Both the position numbers and the translations under genes were made by a program. Below, piece by piece: positions 32,741-42,675 of a stretch of DNA of 64,000 bases (positions are counted from its first letter, which is position 1; every line of letters starts with the position of its first letter). The notes beneath the pieces are model-generated. The model saw nothing but the letters and a program-made list of their open reading frames with translations. It was not told where the DNA came from and searched no databases. This DNA comes from Saccharospirillum sp. MSK14-1. Lineage in GTDB: Bacteria; Pseudomonadota; Gammaproteobacteria; Pseudomonadales; Natronospirillaceae. Location of the stretch: NCBI RefSeq assembly GCF_003054965.1, contig NZ_MIES01000033.1:558001-622000 (forward strand), in the 5' to 3' direction.

Positions 32741-34201
32741 ATGAGCAATATGTTTGCTATCAGTTTGACCTTTATCGCCTATCTGGCGGTAATGCTATGG
32801 ATTGGTATTTGGGCGTATCGCCGTACCACTAACTTGTCGGACTACATCATCGGTGGTCGTTCTTTGGGGCCTTGGCCGTCGGCACTGTCCGCCGGTGCGT
32901 CGGATATGTCGGGTTGGCTGTTGCTGGGTTTGCCCGGCGCGGTTTACGCGTCTGGTTTGGGGGCGTCCTGGATTGCCGTTGGCCTGTTGGTCGGCACCTA
33001 TCTGAACTGGCTGGTAGTGGCACCGCGTCTGCGTGCTTATTCTCAAGCCGCGTCCGACAGCCTGACCCTGCCTCAGTATTTCAGCAATCGTTTTGAAGAC
33101 ACGGTCATGATCCGCGTGATCGCTGCGTTCTTTATTTTGCTGTTCTTCCTGTTCTACACCAGCTCTGGTCTGGTTGCCGGCGGTAAGTTGTTCGAGAGCG
33201 TCTTCGGTCTCGACTACACCGTTGCCGTCACCATCGGCACCATTGCCGTGGTCTCTTACACCCTCTTTGGTGGTTATCTGGCCGTTTCCTGGACCGACCT
33301 GGTGCAAGGCTTGTTGATGGCAGCAGCACTGATTCTGGTACCGATTGCTGCGTTGATTGCAGTGGGTCAGGGACCGGTCGGCGTATTGAACGACACCAAC
33401 CCTAACATGCTGGGCCTGTTCACGAACCCGGATGGCAGCACCTTAGGTGCCATGGCGATTATTTCGTCGCTGGCCTGGGGCCTGGGTTATTTCGGTCAGC
33501 CGCACATTTTGGCGCGTTTCAAAGGCATCAAGAGCCGCGCTGAAGTGCCGACGGCGCGCCGCATTGCGGTAACCTGGACATTCATCGGCATGGCCGGTGC
33601 GTTGCTGGTGGGTATTGCGGGTAACGGCTATTTCGATACGCCGCTGGCCGATGCTGAAACCGTCTTTATCAGTCTGGTTCAGGGCATCTTCCATCCGCTG
33701 GTCGCCGGGGTACTGTTGGCCGCCATTCTGGCTGCGATTATGTCGACCGCCGATTCTCAGTTGCTGGTGTCGTCTTCAGCGTTGACCGAAGATTTCTACA
33801 AATCGCTGTTCAATAAAGACGCCGACCCGCAATTGCTGGTTAAGATCGGTCGCGCCGCGGTGGTGGTGATCGCCATTGTTGCCTGGCTGTTTGCATTGAA
33901 CCCGGAAAGCAGTGTCCTGGGTCTGGTGTCTTATGCCTGGGCAGGCTTCGGTGCGGCCTTCGGTCCGGCGGTGATTCTGTCGCTGTACTGGTCACGCATG
34001 AACCGCTTTGGCTGCCTGACCGGTATCATTGTCGGTGGTTTGACCGTGGTGATCTGGAAGCAGCTGTCCGGCGGTTTATTCGACATGTACGAAATCGTAC
34101 CGGGCTTTATTCTGTCAACGTTGGCCATTGTTGTGGTGAGCCAAATGACAGCGGAACCGTCGAAAGAAATGGAAGCCACCTTTAAAGAAGTGAATGGCTG
34201 A
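32741..34201 (+). CDS. putP: Sodium/proline symporter PutP
   Basis: This 486-residue inner-membrane protein of the sodium:solute symporter family has about 13 membrane segments. Key SSS features are the early GGRSLGPWPSALSAGASDMS stretch, YFSNRFEDTVM, GLGYFGQPHILARFKG, and the MSTADSQLLVSSSAL motif. The match to PutP is strong throughout, and the gene directly follows putA, so sodium-coupled proline uptake is well supported. A ribosome-binding GGAG precedes the ATG. It ends just before a strong bidirectional terminator shared with the convergent nhaD. Confidence 0.95.
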   Translation: MSNMFAISLTFIAYLAVMLWIGIWAYRRTTNLSDYIIGGRSLGPWPSALSAGASDMSGWLLLGLPGAVYASGLGASWIAVGLLVGTYLNWLVVAPRLRAYSQAASDSLTLPQYFSNRFEDTVMIRVIAAFFILLFFLFYTSSGLVAGGKLFESVFGLDYTVAVTIGTIAVVSYTLFGGYLAVSWTDLVQGLLMAAALILVPIAALIAVGQGPVGVLNDTNPNMLGLFTNPDGSTLGAMAIISSLAWGLGYFGQPHILARFKGIKSRAEVPTARRIAVTWTFIGMAGALLVGIAGNGYFDTPLADAETVFISLVQGIFHPLVAGVLLAAILAAIMSTADSQLLVSSSALTEDFYKSLFNKDADPQLLVKIGRAAVVVIAIVAWLFALNPESSVLGLVSYAWAGFGAAFGPAVILSLYWSRMNRFGCLTGIIVGGLTVVIWKQLSGGLFDMYEIVPGFILSTLAIVVVSQMTAEPSKEMEATFKEVNG

Positions 34202-34220
34202 TCATTTGTTCGGTTTCATC

Positions 34221-34248
34221 AAAAAGGGCGCCTAGGCGCCCTTTTTTT
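34221..34248. terminator. Bidirectional terminator between putP and nhaD
   Basis: AAAAAGGGCGCC (34221-34232), TA, GGCGCCCTTTTTTT (34235-34248). It has A's on the left and T's on the right, so it works in both directions between the convergent genes. Confidence 0.95.
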
Positions 34249-34258
34249 GTTTGATGAA

Positions 34259-35515
34259 TTACAGACCGCCATGCATCCAGTTACCCAGCAAATACACCAG
34301 GTAATAACCCAGCGTATAGGCTGGAATCAGTAACCAGATTGACGCCAGGTGAGATTTGAAAGTCAGTTCTTTCACCTTACTCATGGCGACAATGCCAGCG
34401 GCTGAGCCAATGACCAGCAAGGAGCCACCCGCACCGACGGCGTAGGTGAGGCCCATCCAGGCCGTAGCATCCATATCGATGTCGGACTTCAGAAGAGCCG
34501 CGGTTAACGGCACGTTATCGACCAGCGCGGAAACAAAGCCAATTACATAGTTCGCAATGAACGAAGGCGCTTCGGTGTATTGCAGTGCGATCATATCCAG
34601 GACGGCAATTTCTTTGAGCATGCCAACCAGTAATAAAATACCCAGGAAGAACAGCAGCGTTTCGAATTCGATGACGCGAATAAATTCGAGAATCTGATCT
34701 TCGTCATCGTTATAGAAACGTGAGATTAAAAACATCACCGAGAGACCGGTTAAAAAAGTCAGCGCGGGTGGCAGTTGATAGAGTGCATTGCCGACGATGG
34801 TGGCAAAAATGGTCAACAAAAAGACCGCGGCAATGATCATGTCCACACGCCGGACTTCGTGGCGGTTTTGCTCGATCACTACCCGACCTTTGAGACCAAA
34901 GGAGAGCATCACCGCCAATGCCATAACGGCAATAAAAGAGGGCGCAATCAATGACAGCAGATCAGCAATGCCAATTTTTCCTGCCAGGAAGATCATCAAG
35001 GTAGTGACGTCGCCGGTAATTAAAGCAACGCCGCCGGAATTCACGGCAAAAATGACCAGTGTGGCGAAGCGCACGGTCTTTTTGGCGTCCAGTTTCAGCG
35101 ACAAAACGAGCGTCATGGATACCAAGGTGGCGGTGATGTTGTCGGCCAGCGAACTGAATACGAAGCAGAATACTGCGGTTAAAAACAGCAGGACTTTTTC
35201 ACTGACTTCTTTGGGCATAAAGAGGTAAATCAGATTCTCGATCATGCCTTTTTTGTTGAGGTAAGCCACGAAGGTCATGGTGGCCACCAGGAATAGCCAG
35301 AGATTGGCAATTTCCCCGAGGTTTTCACTGAAGGTTTCGCTGACCATTTCCCGTGATTGAGGGTCATCGACAAAGACGTACAGCAGCACCCAGGCCAGGG
35401 TGCCGAAAAACAACGTAACTTTGGCTTTATTGACGTGAGTTACTTCTTCGAAGATGACGCCCAACAAAGCCAGGACGGCGAGGGCAATTAACAAGGGGGT
35501 CAGAAACTCTGGCAT
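34259..35515 (-). CDS. nhaD: Na+/H+ antiporter NhaD
   Basis: This 418-residue inner-membrane protein belongs to the NhaD branch of the ion transporter superfamily. It has about 12 hydrophobic segments and the conserved blocks SLADNITATLVSMTLVLSL, FAVNSGGVALITGDVTTLM, GFVSALVDNVPLTAALLKSD and YAVGAGGSLLVIGSAAGIVA. The SLADN and VDNVPLT asparagine/aspartate pairs are typical of the transport site. NhaD exports Na+ (and Li+) under alkaline or salty conditions, fitting a marine or haloalkaliphilic lifestyle. It is monocistronic on the minus strand; no regulator is adjacent. Confidence 0.93.
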   Translation of the reverse strand: MPEFLTPLLIALAVLALLGVIFEEVTHVNKAKVTLFFGTLAWVLLYVFVDDPQSREMVSETFSENLGEIANLWLFLVATMTFVAYLNKKGMIENLIYLFMPKEVSEKVLLFLTAVFCFVFSSLADNITATLVSMTLVLSLKLDAKKTVRFATLVIFAVNSGGVALITGDVTTLMIFLAGKIGIADLLSLIAPSFIAVMALAVMLSFGLKGRVVIEQNRHEVRRVDMIIAAVFLLTIFATIVGNALYQLPPALTFLTGLSVMFLISRFYNDDEDQILEFIRVIEFETLLFFLGILLLVGMLKEIAVLDMIALQYTEAPSFIANYVIGFVSALVDNVPLTAALLKSDIDMDATAWMGLTYAVGAGGSLLVIGSAAGIVAMSKVKELTFKSHLASIWLLIPAYTLGYYLVYLLGNWMHGGL

Positions 35516-35805
35516 AACGTAACGCTACCTCTGTGCATCTATGAACCGGCACAGCGGTTGCGCATGCAGTCGTCGGGGCACGTCGCTGAGGATCAAAGCG
35601 AAGCGTTGGCGCTTGGCGCGATAGCTATGCCGAAACCGGTGAAAGGTGTAAGGCGCGCGAATTATACGCAAGGCGATGGGGGAAATCACTTGGGCTTATG
35701 AGCCGAAGCGTTGCTCCTCAGGCAATGATGTGTTGGGCAGAGTCTGCTTTTCCTGTCCTCGGCCGGCCGTTAAGCTACGGCTTTTACACACCGATGGAAG
35801 CCATT

Positions 35806-36384
35806 GTGAGCAAGGCACTTTTTTTAAGCGCGCTGTCGGCGCTGTTAATCTTCGCCACGCCCTGGTTGTTGGGTCTGGATCTGCCGAACCAGTTGATCAA
35901 TGAACGCGGTGCTTTGGAGTACAGTGAGCGCTCCTTGGCGAACGGTGTTTTTCTGCTGATCGGCGCGTTTTGGATGGGCACGGTTGAAGCCGTCCGCAAA
36001 TTCCACGAACCGCAGCGTATGGATCCTTGGGTTCGTTTTGGTGTCATTGCCTTTGCGGCCAGCCTGATCGGCCGCATGGTGTTCCCCTGTGATCTGAGTT
36101 GCCCTTTGCAAGGGTCAGTCACTCAACTGCTGCACAACACCCTGGTTTGGGTGCTGTATGCCGGTGCGTTGGTCGCAGGCTGGCGTTTGACGCTGATGAC
36201 GGTGTTGGGGCGGGTATTGAAGTGGGTGCTGCTGGTCTGTTTTGTGCTGCTGCAACTGGCGTTCTGGCAACGCAATGCGTGGCCTGGGGTGTGGCAATTG
36301 GGCTACGAATGGAGTTTTGCCGTCTTATGGCTGCTCTGGGTTTACCAAACGACGCGCGCTGATGGCGCTAAGGTTAATGGATGA
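35806..36384 (+). CDS. DUF998-like integral membrane protein
   Basis: This 192-residue protein has six hydrophobic segments and the DUF998-type motif VFPCDLSCPLQGSVTQLLHN in the middle, where a Cys/Asp/His pattern near the membrane surface is characteristic. Its biochemical role is unknown. GTG 35806 is selected because GGAAG lies five bases upstream; the longer frame (from 35698) would add an unsupported basic N-terminus. Its stop overlaps the start of the AEC transporter by 4 bp (ATGA), so the two are translationally coupled, and ChaC follows in the same unit. Confidence 0.68.
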   Translation: MSKALFLSALSALLIFATPWLLGLDLPNQLINERGALEYSERSLANGVFLLIGAFWMGTVEAVRKFHEPQRMDPWVRFGVIAFAASLIGRMVFPCDLSCPLQGSVTQLLHNTLVWVLYAGALVAGWRLTLMTVLGRVLKWVLLVCFVLLQLAFWQRNAWPGVWQLGYEWSFAVLWLLWVYQTTRADGAKVNG

Positions 36385-37262
36385 TTGAACGTATTGCCGC
36401 CATCGTTGTCCCCATATTTTTGGTGGTGTTGGTGGGTTATCTATACGGGCGAAGGCACGCGCCGGATATGGAAGCGGCCAATCGCATCAATATGGATGTG
36501 TTTACCCCTTTTCTGATTTTAAGCGTTTTTGCATCGCGGCCGCTGGAGTTGAGTCATTACGGACCATTAGCACTGGCCGCCATTTTAGTGACTCTGCTGC
36601 CGGGTTTGCTGGCCTGGCCTTTGGGACGAATGATCGGCGCTCAGTGGAAAACCTTTGTACCGCCGATGATGTTCCGGAACAGCGGTAATATGGGCCTGCC
36701 GCTGTTTCTGTTTACCTTTGGTGAGCAGTACATGCCGGTGGCGGTGATTCTATTCATTGTCGAAAACACCCTGCATTTTACCGTGGGTATGTGGCTGCTT
36801 AATCCACGAACTCATCTGCTCGCCGTACTGAAAAATCCCATGATTTTGGCGGCAGTCGGCGGTTTGCTGATTGCGGGTTTTGATATCAATCTGCCCGATT
36901 GGCTGGTTCGTTCACTGCAATTGTTGGGTGACATAGCGGTACCACTAATGCTGTTTTCACTGGGCGTACGCTTGGTCAGGCTGGATCTCAGTGGCTGGCG
37001 TATTGGCGTCATCAGTGCCATTGCCGCACCCGTGCTCGGGCTGCTCGTTGCCTGGCCACTGGTGGTGCTGTTTGATTTGCCACCGGTGCAGGCCGGCATG
37101 TTGATGCTGTTTGGCGCCTTGCCTCCGGCGGTGCTGAATTTTCTGGTGGCCGAACGCTTTAACCAGCAGCCTGACCAGGTGGCGGCCATGGTGCTGTTCT
37201 CCAATGCCGCCAGTCTGGTGGTTATGCCATTGGTTTTAGCCTGGGTTCTGGTGGGAGTCTGA
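36381..37262 (+). CDS. AEC family transporter
   Basis: This 293-residue inner-membrane protein of the auxin efflux carrier family has ten hydrophobic segments. It has the family start VVPIFLVVLVGYLYGRR, an NMDVFTPFLILSVF segment, and the central MMFRNSGNMGLPLFLFTFGE motif. Bacterial AEC proteins move organic acids such as malate or malonate, but the substrate varies. The gene overlaps the upstream membrane protein by four bases and ends three bases before the ChaC-like gene. It is therefore the middle of a three-gene set whose common purpose is not evident. Confidence 0.9.
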   Translation: MIERIAAIVVPIFLVVLVGYLYGRRHAPDMEAANRINMDVFTPFLILSVFASRPLELSHYGPLALAAILVTLLPGLLAWPLGRMIGAQWKTFVPPMMFRNSGNMGLPLFLFTFGEQYMPVAVILFIVENTLHFTVGMWLLNPRTHLLAVLKNPMILAAVGGLLIAGFDINLPDWLVRSLQLLGDIAVPLMLFSLGVRLVRLDLSGWRIGVISAIAAPVLGLLVAWPLVVLFDLPPVQAGMLMLFGALPPAVLNFLVAERFNQQPDQVAAMVLFSNAASLVVMPLVLAWVLVGV

Positions 37263-37265
37263 ACA

Positions 37266-37904
37266 ATGCTGGAGCAGATGAGGGCCTTCCTGGCTGAGGC
37301 CGATTTAACCGATTTGGGCGCCATTGAACGCGTCATATTGCAGCATAAACCCGATGCTGGTCCGGTGTGGGTGTTTGGTTATGGGTCATTGATCTGGAAC
37401 CCGGAAATGGCCGTGGTGGAAGACGGCGCCGCCAGCCTGGCGCATTATCGCCGTGAGATGTGCATCAAGGCGACGGTGCACCGGGGGTCTCCAGAACAGC
37501 CAGGTTTGGTCTTGGGCATTCGATACCAAGCCGGTGGTTGCTGCGAAGGTCACGCCTTTCGGCTCGACCAAGCACAGCTGCAACCATCCCTTCATCGACT
37601 GATTGAGCGCGAATTAGTCACCGATTGTTATGTGCCGCTGTGGCTGCCGATCGATCTGTCCGATGGACGCAGCGTTTCGGCGCTGACCATGGTGGTGAAC
37701 GAAAGTCATCCACAATTTGTGCAGCCGGATCTGGACGACAAGGTTGAGATGATTCGCCATGCGGTTGGAGGCCGCGGTTCCAGCCGGGATTATCTGTTAA
37801 ACATTGCGCGCCATCTCAGTGAAAACGATATTCGGGATGCCGAAATAGAAAGCCTGGTAGTGCGACTGCAATCACAGCGCAATCATCGTCACGTTTTTGA
37901 ATAA
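37266..37904 (+). CDS. ChaC-like gamma-glutamylcyclotransferase
   Basis: This 212-residue cytoplasmic protein has the gamma-glutamyl cyclotransferase fold. The substrate loop is VWVFGYGSLIWNPEM, and the acidic catalytic residue is expected in LIERELVTDCY. The second conserved region RHAVGGRGSSRDYLLN is ChaC-specific. ChaC enzymes cleave glutathione to 5-oxoproline and Cys-Gly, so a role in glutathione turnover is likely. It starts four bases after the AEC gene and has a GGAG in that gene's last codons. It is probably the final gene of the operon. Confidence 0.9.
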   Translation: MLEQMRAFLAEADLTDLGAIERVILQHKPDAGPVWVFGYGSLIWNPEMAVVEDGAASLAHYRREMCIKATVHRGSPEQPGLVLGIRYQAGGCCEGHAFRLDQAQLQPSLHRLIERELVTDCYVPLWLPIDLSDGRSVSALTMVVNESHPQFVQPDLDDKVEMIRHAVGGRGSSRDYLLNIARHLSENDIRDAEIESLVVRLQSQRNHRHVFE

Positions 37905-38066
37905 ACCACTGTACGACCTGGCTATTGACAGCATTGGCCGAATTAATTCGAATAGCATAAGCAATCGGAATAATGTCGGGAAATGCCCGGTTGGCGATAC
38001 CTTTTTTGTAAGGTATCGCTAGCAGTACCGAGGCTCTTGTATCAATCTTTTGAACAGGAGTGCGGG

Positions 38067-39272
38067 ATGAACAGTGATACCGATACCAGTAAAACCTTAG
38101 GTTCATCGGCGCCTCCAGCCGACGCGAATGCTGCAGCCTTTGCCCGCGGCACCCAACATACCCCGCCTGATCATTTCGTACAGTTGCTGGCACTGGCCGA
38201 TATTCGGATTAATGGTGAGCGCCCCTGGGATATCCAGATTTATAACACCGCTTTTTATAAACGGATTTTACGCGATGGATCCATCGGTCTAGCCGAGTCT
38301 TATATGGACGGCTGGTGGGGTTGCGAGCAGTTGGATGAGTTCTTTACCCGAGTTTTAAGAGCGCGCTTAAACGATCGAGTTGGTCTGCTGGTCAAGTTGA
38401 AATTAGCACTCAGTGCAGTGGCGTATCAGTTGCTAAATTTTCAGAGCATTAAGCGCGCCTTTCACGTTGGTGAAGCGCATTACGACATCGGTAACGATCT
38501 TTATCGCCGCATGCTCGATCCGCGCATGATGTACAGTTGCGGCTACTGGACTAAAGCCGACAATCTGGCCGATGCACAGACCGATAAGCTCGACTTGATT
38601 TGCCGTAAACTGAAACTGGAACCCGGCATGAAACTGCTTGATATCGGCTGTGGTTGGGGCGGGATGGCGGCTTATGCAGCTGAGCAGTACGGCGTAGAGG
38701 TAACCGGTGTCACCATCTCTCGAGAGCAGCACAAACTGGCGTGCGAAATGGTGCAAGGTTTACCGGTCGATATTCGGTTGCAGGATTATCGGTCGTTAAC
38801 CGGCCACTACGATCGCATTGTCTCGGTGGGTATGTTTGAGCACGTTGGGGTTAAGAATTACCGGACGTTTTTTACCAAAGCGGCTGAGTTACTGAGCGAT
38901 GATGGTTTGTTCTTATTGCACACCATTGGTGATGAAATCACTACGAAAGCGCCAGAACCTTATATCCATAAATACATTTTCCCGAATGGAAAAATTCCAT
39001 CGCGCCAGGAAATTACGCGCAGCAGTATTGATTTATTACGGTTGGAAGACTGGCACAATTTTGGCCCGGATTATGATCGTACGCTCATGGCCTGGGCCGA
39101 CAATATCAACAAAGCCTGGGAGGAACTGCCTCAGTATGATGAACGTTTTCAACGGCTGTGGCGGTTTTACCTCTATTCCTGCGCTGGTTTTTTCCGTTCT
39201 CGCCAGGGGCAGCTATGGCAATTGGTTTTTACAAAACCAAGCTTCCATCACGAGTACCGGAGTGTGCGTTAA
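38067..39272 (+). CDS. cfa: Cyclopropane-fatty-acyl-phospholipid synthase
   Basis: This 401-residue enzyme transfers a methylene group from SAM to unsaturated acyl chains of membrane phospholipids. The SAM-binding motif is LLDIGCGWGGMAAYAAEQYG, followed by VTGVTISREQ, and the catalytic region includes VSVGMFEHVGVKNY and the C-terminal YSCAGFFRSRQGQLWQ. It lacks a signal peptide and acts at the inner face of the membrane. ATG 38067 follows AGGAG closely; the longer frame from 37983 has no support. In E. coli, cfa is stationary-phase and acid-stress regulated; I see no specific site here. It is convergent with ppsR, overlapping it by 4 bp. Confidence 0.94.
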   Translation: MNSDTDTSKTLGSSAPPADANAAAFARGTQHTPPDHFVQLLALADIRINGERPWDIQIYNTAFYKRILRDGSIGLAESYMDGWWGCEQLDEFFTRVLRARLNDRVGLLVKLKLALSAVAYQLLNFQSIKRAFHVGEAHYDIGNDLYRRMLDPRMMYSCGYWTKADNLADAQTDKLDLICRKLKLEPGMKLLDIGCGWGGMAAYAAEQYGVEVTGVTISREQHKLACEMVQGLPVDIRLQDYRSLTGHYDRIVSVGMFEHVGVKNYRTFFTKAAELLSDDGLFLLHTIGDEITTKAPEPYIHKYIFPNGKIPSRQEITRSSIDLLRLEDWHNFGPDYDRTLMAWADNINKAWEELPQYDERFQRLWRFYLYSCAGFFRSRQGQLWQLVFTKPSFHHEYRSVR

Positions 39273-40093
39273 TTTCGCACCCGCTCACGCAACCGTTTGT
39301 CGACAAGAATGCGTGTCGAAATTTCTTCAATTGATAGTTGGGTGGTATCGATAAAGGGAATGCCAAAGCGACGAAACAACGCTTCGGTCATTCTTACTTC
39401 GTCTTCACACTGTCTTAATGAGGCGTAATCGCTGTCTGCTTTACGGCCGTGCCGAATCTGATGCAGTCGGCGTGGCGCGATGGTTAATCCGTAAAGTTTG
39501 TCGCGATGGCTTTGTAGAACCGGTGGTAATTTGGGGTGATCAAAATCGTCCATCGTTAAAGGGTAGTTGGCTGCGTAAACATTGGCCTGCAAGGCCAGAT
39601 AAATGCTGGTGGGGGTTTTCCCGGATCGTGACACGCCCACCAGAATAATATCCGCTTGATCGTAGTGCTGGGTACGTCGGCCATCGTCGTTTTCCAACGC
39701 AAACTGCATGGCATCGATGCGACGCTGGTATCGACCCTGATGCGCCGATACCTGAGGTCGGCCAATGCGAATATTGGAAGGTTGGCCCAGTAAGTTTTCC
39801 AGCGGCGAAAGAAAGGTGGAAATCACATCCACCACGTGGGCATCGCTGGCATGGATAACCGCGCGGACTTTGGGGTCGATGATGGTTTCCACAATGATGG
39901 GCTGCAGGCCACTGCTACGAGCATCACGCGCGATACGATCTACCGCATTGCGCGCCTTGGTTTCTGTGTCGATAAACGACATGACCGTCTCGTTAAACTC
40001 GAGTCCATCGAAATGCGATAACAAACTGTAACCGACGGTTTCAGCGGTAATACCGGTGCTGTCGGAAATGAAGTAGATGGAGCGAGTGGTCAT
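39269..40093 (-). CDS. ppsR: PEP synthase regulatory protein (kinase/pyrophosphorylase)
   Basis: This 274-residue DUF299 protein controls PEP synthase by phosphorylating and dephosphorylating its active-site threonine. The N-terminus is YFISDSTGITAETVGYSLLS and the nucleotide-binding loop is VGVSRSGKTPTSIYLA. The start at 40093 is used because AAGGA lies six bases upstream; five extra residues at 40108 are not supported. It is divergent from ppsA, a common arrangement for this pair. The last bases overlap the convergent cfa gene. Confidence 0.95.
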   Translation of the reverse strand: MTTRSIYFISDSTGITAETVGYSLLSHFDGLEFNETVMSFIDTETKARNAVDRIARDARSSGLQPIIVETIIDPKVRAVIHASDAHVVDVISTFLSPLENLLGQPSNIRIGRPQVSAHQGRYQRRIDAMQFALENDDGRRTQHYDQADIILVGVSRSGKTPTSIYLALQANVYAANYPLTMDDFDHPKLPPVLQSHRDKLYGLTIAPRRLHQIRHGRKADSDYASLRQCEDEVRMTEALFRRFGIPFIDTTQLSIEEISTRILVDKRLRERVRN

Positions 40094-40302
40094 GGTGAAT
40101 CCTTCCATTGACTGACACAGATCAGACAGTAGCGCCGCAGGTGGGCTATTGTCATCTATAGAAAAGTCCGATGCTTATTCGGATGACGAATGGTGAACAT
40201 TCAACGAAAAAATGCCTGGAATGAACGGGCTGAACGCTACAGTAGAGAGCAGCGAACCACGGAACAACAATAAAACAGCCGTCCGGGCGGGAGGATACAC
40301 AG

Positions 40303-42675
40303 ATGGACTTCGTTATCGACTTCAAACATCTCGGTATTGGTGATGTCGGCCAGGTTGGCGGCAAGAATGCGTCCCTCGGCGAGATGATCAGTAATCTGGC
40401 AGACGCCGGTGTTTCAGTCCCGGGCGGTTTTGCGACAACGGCTGATGCTTATCGTGAATTTCTGCAATATGAAGGTCTGAAAGAGCGCATCGACGCCACC
40501 TTGTCTGCGCTTGATGTAGACGATGTTGAAGCCTTGGCTCGTGCCGGCAAACAAATACGGGCAGAGGTTATGGAAGCGCCGTTTCCGGAACAGTTGGAAG
40601 CGGCAGTGCGCGAAGCCTATGCCGATTTGTGTAACGCCAATCCAGACACCTCCGTGGCGGTGCGTTCTTCGGCCACCGCCGAAGATTTACCGGACGCATC
40701 TTTTGCCGGTCAGCAGGAAACCTTCTTGAACATCAGCGGCATCGACTCGGTGTTGCAGGCGATTAAGGAAGTATTTGCGTCGCTGTTTAATGACCGGGCG
40801 ATCGCCTATCGAGTGCATAAGGGGTTCGATCACAGCCTGGTTGCGCTGTCTGCGGGTGTACAGCGGATGGTGCGTTCTGACATCGGTGCCTCCGGGGTGA
40901 TGTTCACCATCGATACCGAATCCGGTTTCGATCAGGTGGTGTTTATTACCGCGGCCTACGGTTTGGGTGAAACGGTGGTTCAGGGTGCGGTGAACCCGGA
41001 CGAATTTTATGTGCACAAACCGGCGCTGAAGGCTGGAAAACAGGCGATTTTGCGGCGCAACCTGGGTTCCAAACTGATCAAGATGATTTATGGCGAAGCC
41101 GCAGAAACCGGTCGTTCGGTCGAGACTGTCGACGTGCCGGAAGATGAACGGATGCGCTTTGCGATCACGGATGACGAAGTACACGAACTGGCGCGTCAGG
41201 CCGTGACCATTGAGCAGCATTACGGTCGCCCCATGGACATCGAATGGGTGCGCGATGGCAGCGATGGCCAGTTGTATATCGTGCAGGCACGGCCGGAAAC
41301 GGTGAAGAGCCAGAGTGCTGCCAATGTGATTGAACGCTATGCGCTGAAAGAGCACGGCAAGGTATTGATTGAAGGTCGTGCCATTGGTCAGCGTATTGGC
41401 AGCGGCCCGGTTAAGGTGATTCACGATCTGGGTGAGATGCACAAAGTCCAGGCCGGCGACGTGCTGGTGACCGATATGACCGACCCCGATTGGGAACCGA
41501 TCATGAAACGCGCCTCGGCCATCGTTACCAATCGCGGCGGTCGCACTTGCCACGCCGCAATCATTGCCCGTGAACTGGGTATACCGGCGGTGGTCGGTTG
41601 TGGCGATGCGACAGAACGATTGAGCAGTGGCGTCGAAGCAACGGTCTCTTGTGCGGAAGGCGATACCGGTCGAGTCTATGCCGGACTGCTGGATTACAAC
41701 GTCGATCAAAGCGATTTATCGGCGATGCCGGAACTGCCGTTTAAAATCATGATGAACGTGGGTAACCCCGACCGGGCCTTCGATTTTAGAGCGTTGCCCA
41801 ATGCCGGTGTGGGACTGGCGCGACTGGAGTTCATCATCAACCGCATGATCGGTGTGCACCCTAAAGCCTTGCTGAACTATGACGAGGTGCCGGTTGATGT
41901 GCGCGAAAGCATCGACCACCGCATGGCCGGCTATGCCAGCCCAGTGGAGTTCTACGTTGAGAAAATCGTTGAGGGCGTGGCATCCATCGCGGCGGCGTTT
42001 TATCCGAAACCCGTAATTGTGCGGTTATCCGATTTCAAATCGAACGAGTACGCGCACCTGGTGGGCGGTTCTTTGTATGAGCCGGCTGAGGAAAACCCCA
42101 TGATCGGTTTTCGCGGTGCCTCGCGTTATGTCGCCGACAGTTTCCGCGATTGCTTTGAACTGGAATGTCGGGCCATGAAGCGAGTCCGGGAAGAGCTGGG
42201 TTTGGATAACGTCCAGTTGATGGTGCCTTTTGTGCGCACCGTCGATGAAGGTCGCCAGGTGGTGGAACTGCTGGCAGAGAATGGACTCAAGTCAGGCGAA
42301 GCCGGACTGAAAGTCATCATGATGTGCGAGCTGCCGACCAACGCTCTGCTGGCCGATGACTACTTGCAGTATTTTGATGGCTTCTCCATCGGCTCCAACG
42401 ATTTAACCCAGTTAACCTTAGGGTTGGATCGCGATTCCGGGCTGGTGGCTGGCAGCTTCGATGAGCGTGACGCGGCGGTTAAACGGCTGATGAGTCTGGC
42501 GATTCAGGCGTGCCGGAAGCACGGCAAGTACATCGGTATCTGTGGTCAGGGTCCGTCGGATTATCCGGACTTTGCCGAGTGGCTGATGGACGAGGGTATT
42601 GAGTCTGTGTCACTGAATCCTGACTCGGTACTCGATACTTGGTTGTATTTGGCGGAACACGTTAAGCCAAGTTGA
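40303..42675 (+). CDS. ppsA: Phosphoenolpyruvate synthase
   Basis: This 790-residue enzyme makes phosphoenolpyruvate from pyruvate and ATP for gluconeogenesis. The N-terminal ATP-grasp region has [12 protein letters not shown] and [20 protein letters not shown]. The phosphohistidine domain shows [20 protein letters not shown] with the transferred His417, and the C-terminal TIM barrel ends in the catalytic [10 protein letters not shown] (Cys747). ppsR lies divergently upstream and probably regulates its activity. The last 14 bases overlap the convergent EEP-family gene. Confidence 0.96.
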   Translation: MDFVIDFKHLGIGDVGQVGGKNASLGEMISNLADAGVSVPGGFATTADAYREFLQYEGLKERIDATLSALDVDDVEALARAGKQIRAEVMEAPFPEQLEAAVREAYADLCNANPDTSVAVRSSATAEDLPDASFAGQQETFLNISGIDSVLQAIKEVFASLFNDRAIAYRVHKGFDHSLVALSAGVQRMVRSDIGASGVMFTIDTESGFDQVVFITAAYGLGETVVQGAVNPDEFYVHKPALKAGKQAILRRNLGSKLIKMIYGEAAETGRSVETVDVPEDERMRFAITDDEVHELARQAVTIEQHYGRPMDIEWVRDGSDGQLYIVQARPETVKSQSAANVIERYALKEHGKVLIEGRAIGQRIGSGPVKVIHDLGEMHKVQAGDVLVTDMTDPDWEPIMKRASAIVTNRGGRTCHAAIIARELGIPAVVGCGDATERLSSGVEATVSCAEGDTGRVYAGLLDYNVDQSDLSAMPELPFKIMMNVGNPDRAFDFRALPNAGVGLARLEFIINRMIGVHPKALLNYDEVPVDVRESIDHRMAGYASPVEFYVEKIVEGVASIAAAFYPKPVIVRLSDFKSNEYAHLVGGSLYEPAEENPMIGFRGASRYVADSFRDCFELECRAMKRVREELGLDNVQLMVPFVRTVDEGRQVVELLAENGLKSGEAGLKVIMMCELPTNALLADDYLQYFDGFSIGSNDLTQLTLGLDRDSGLVAGSFDERDAAVKRLMSLAIQACRKHGKYIGICGQGPSDYPDFAEWLMDEGIESVSLNPDSVLDTWLYLAEHVKPS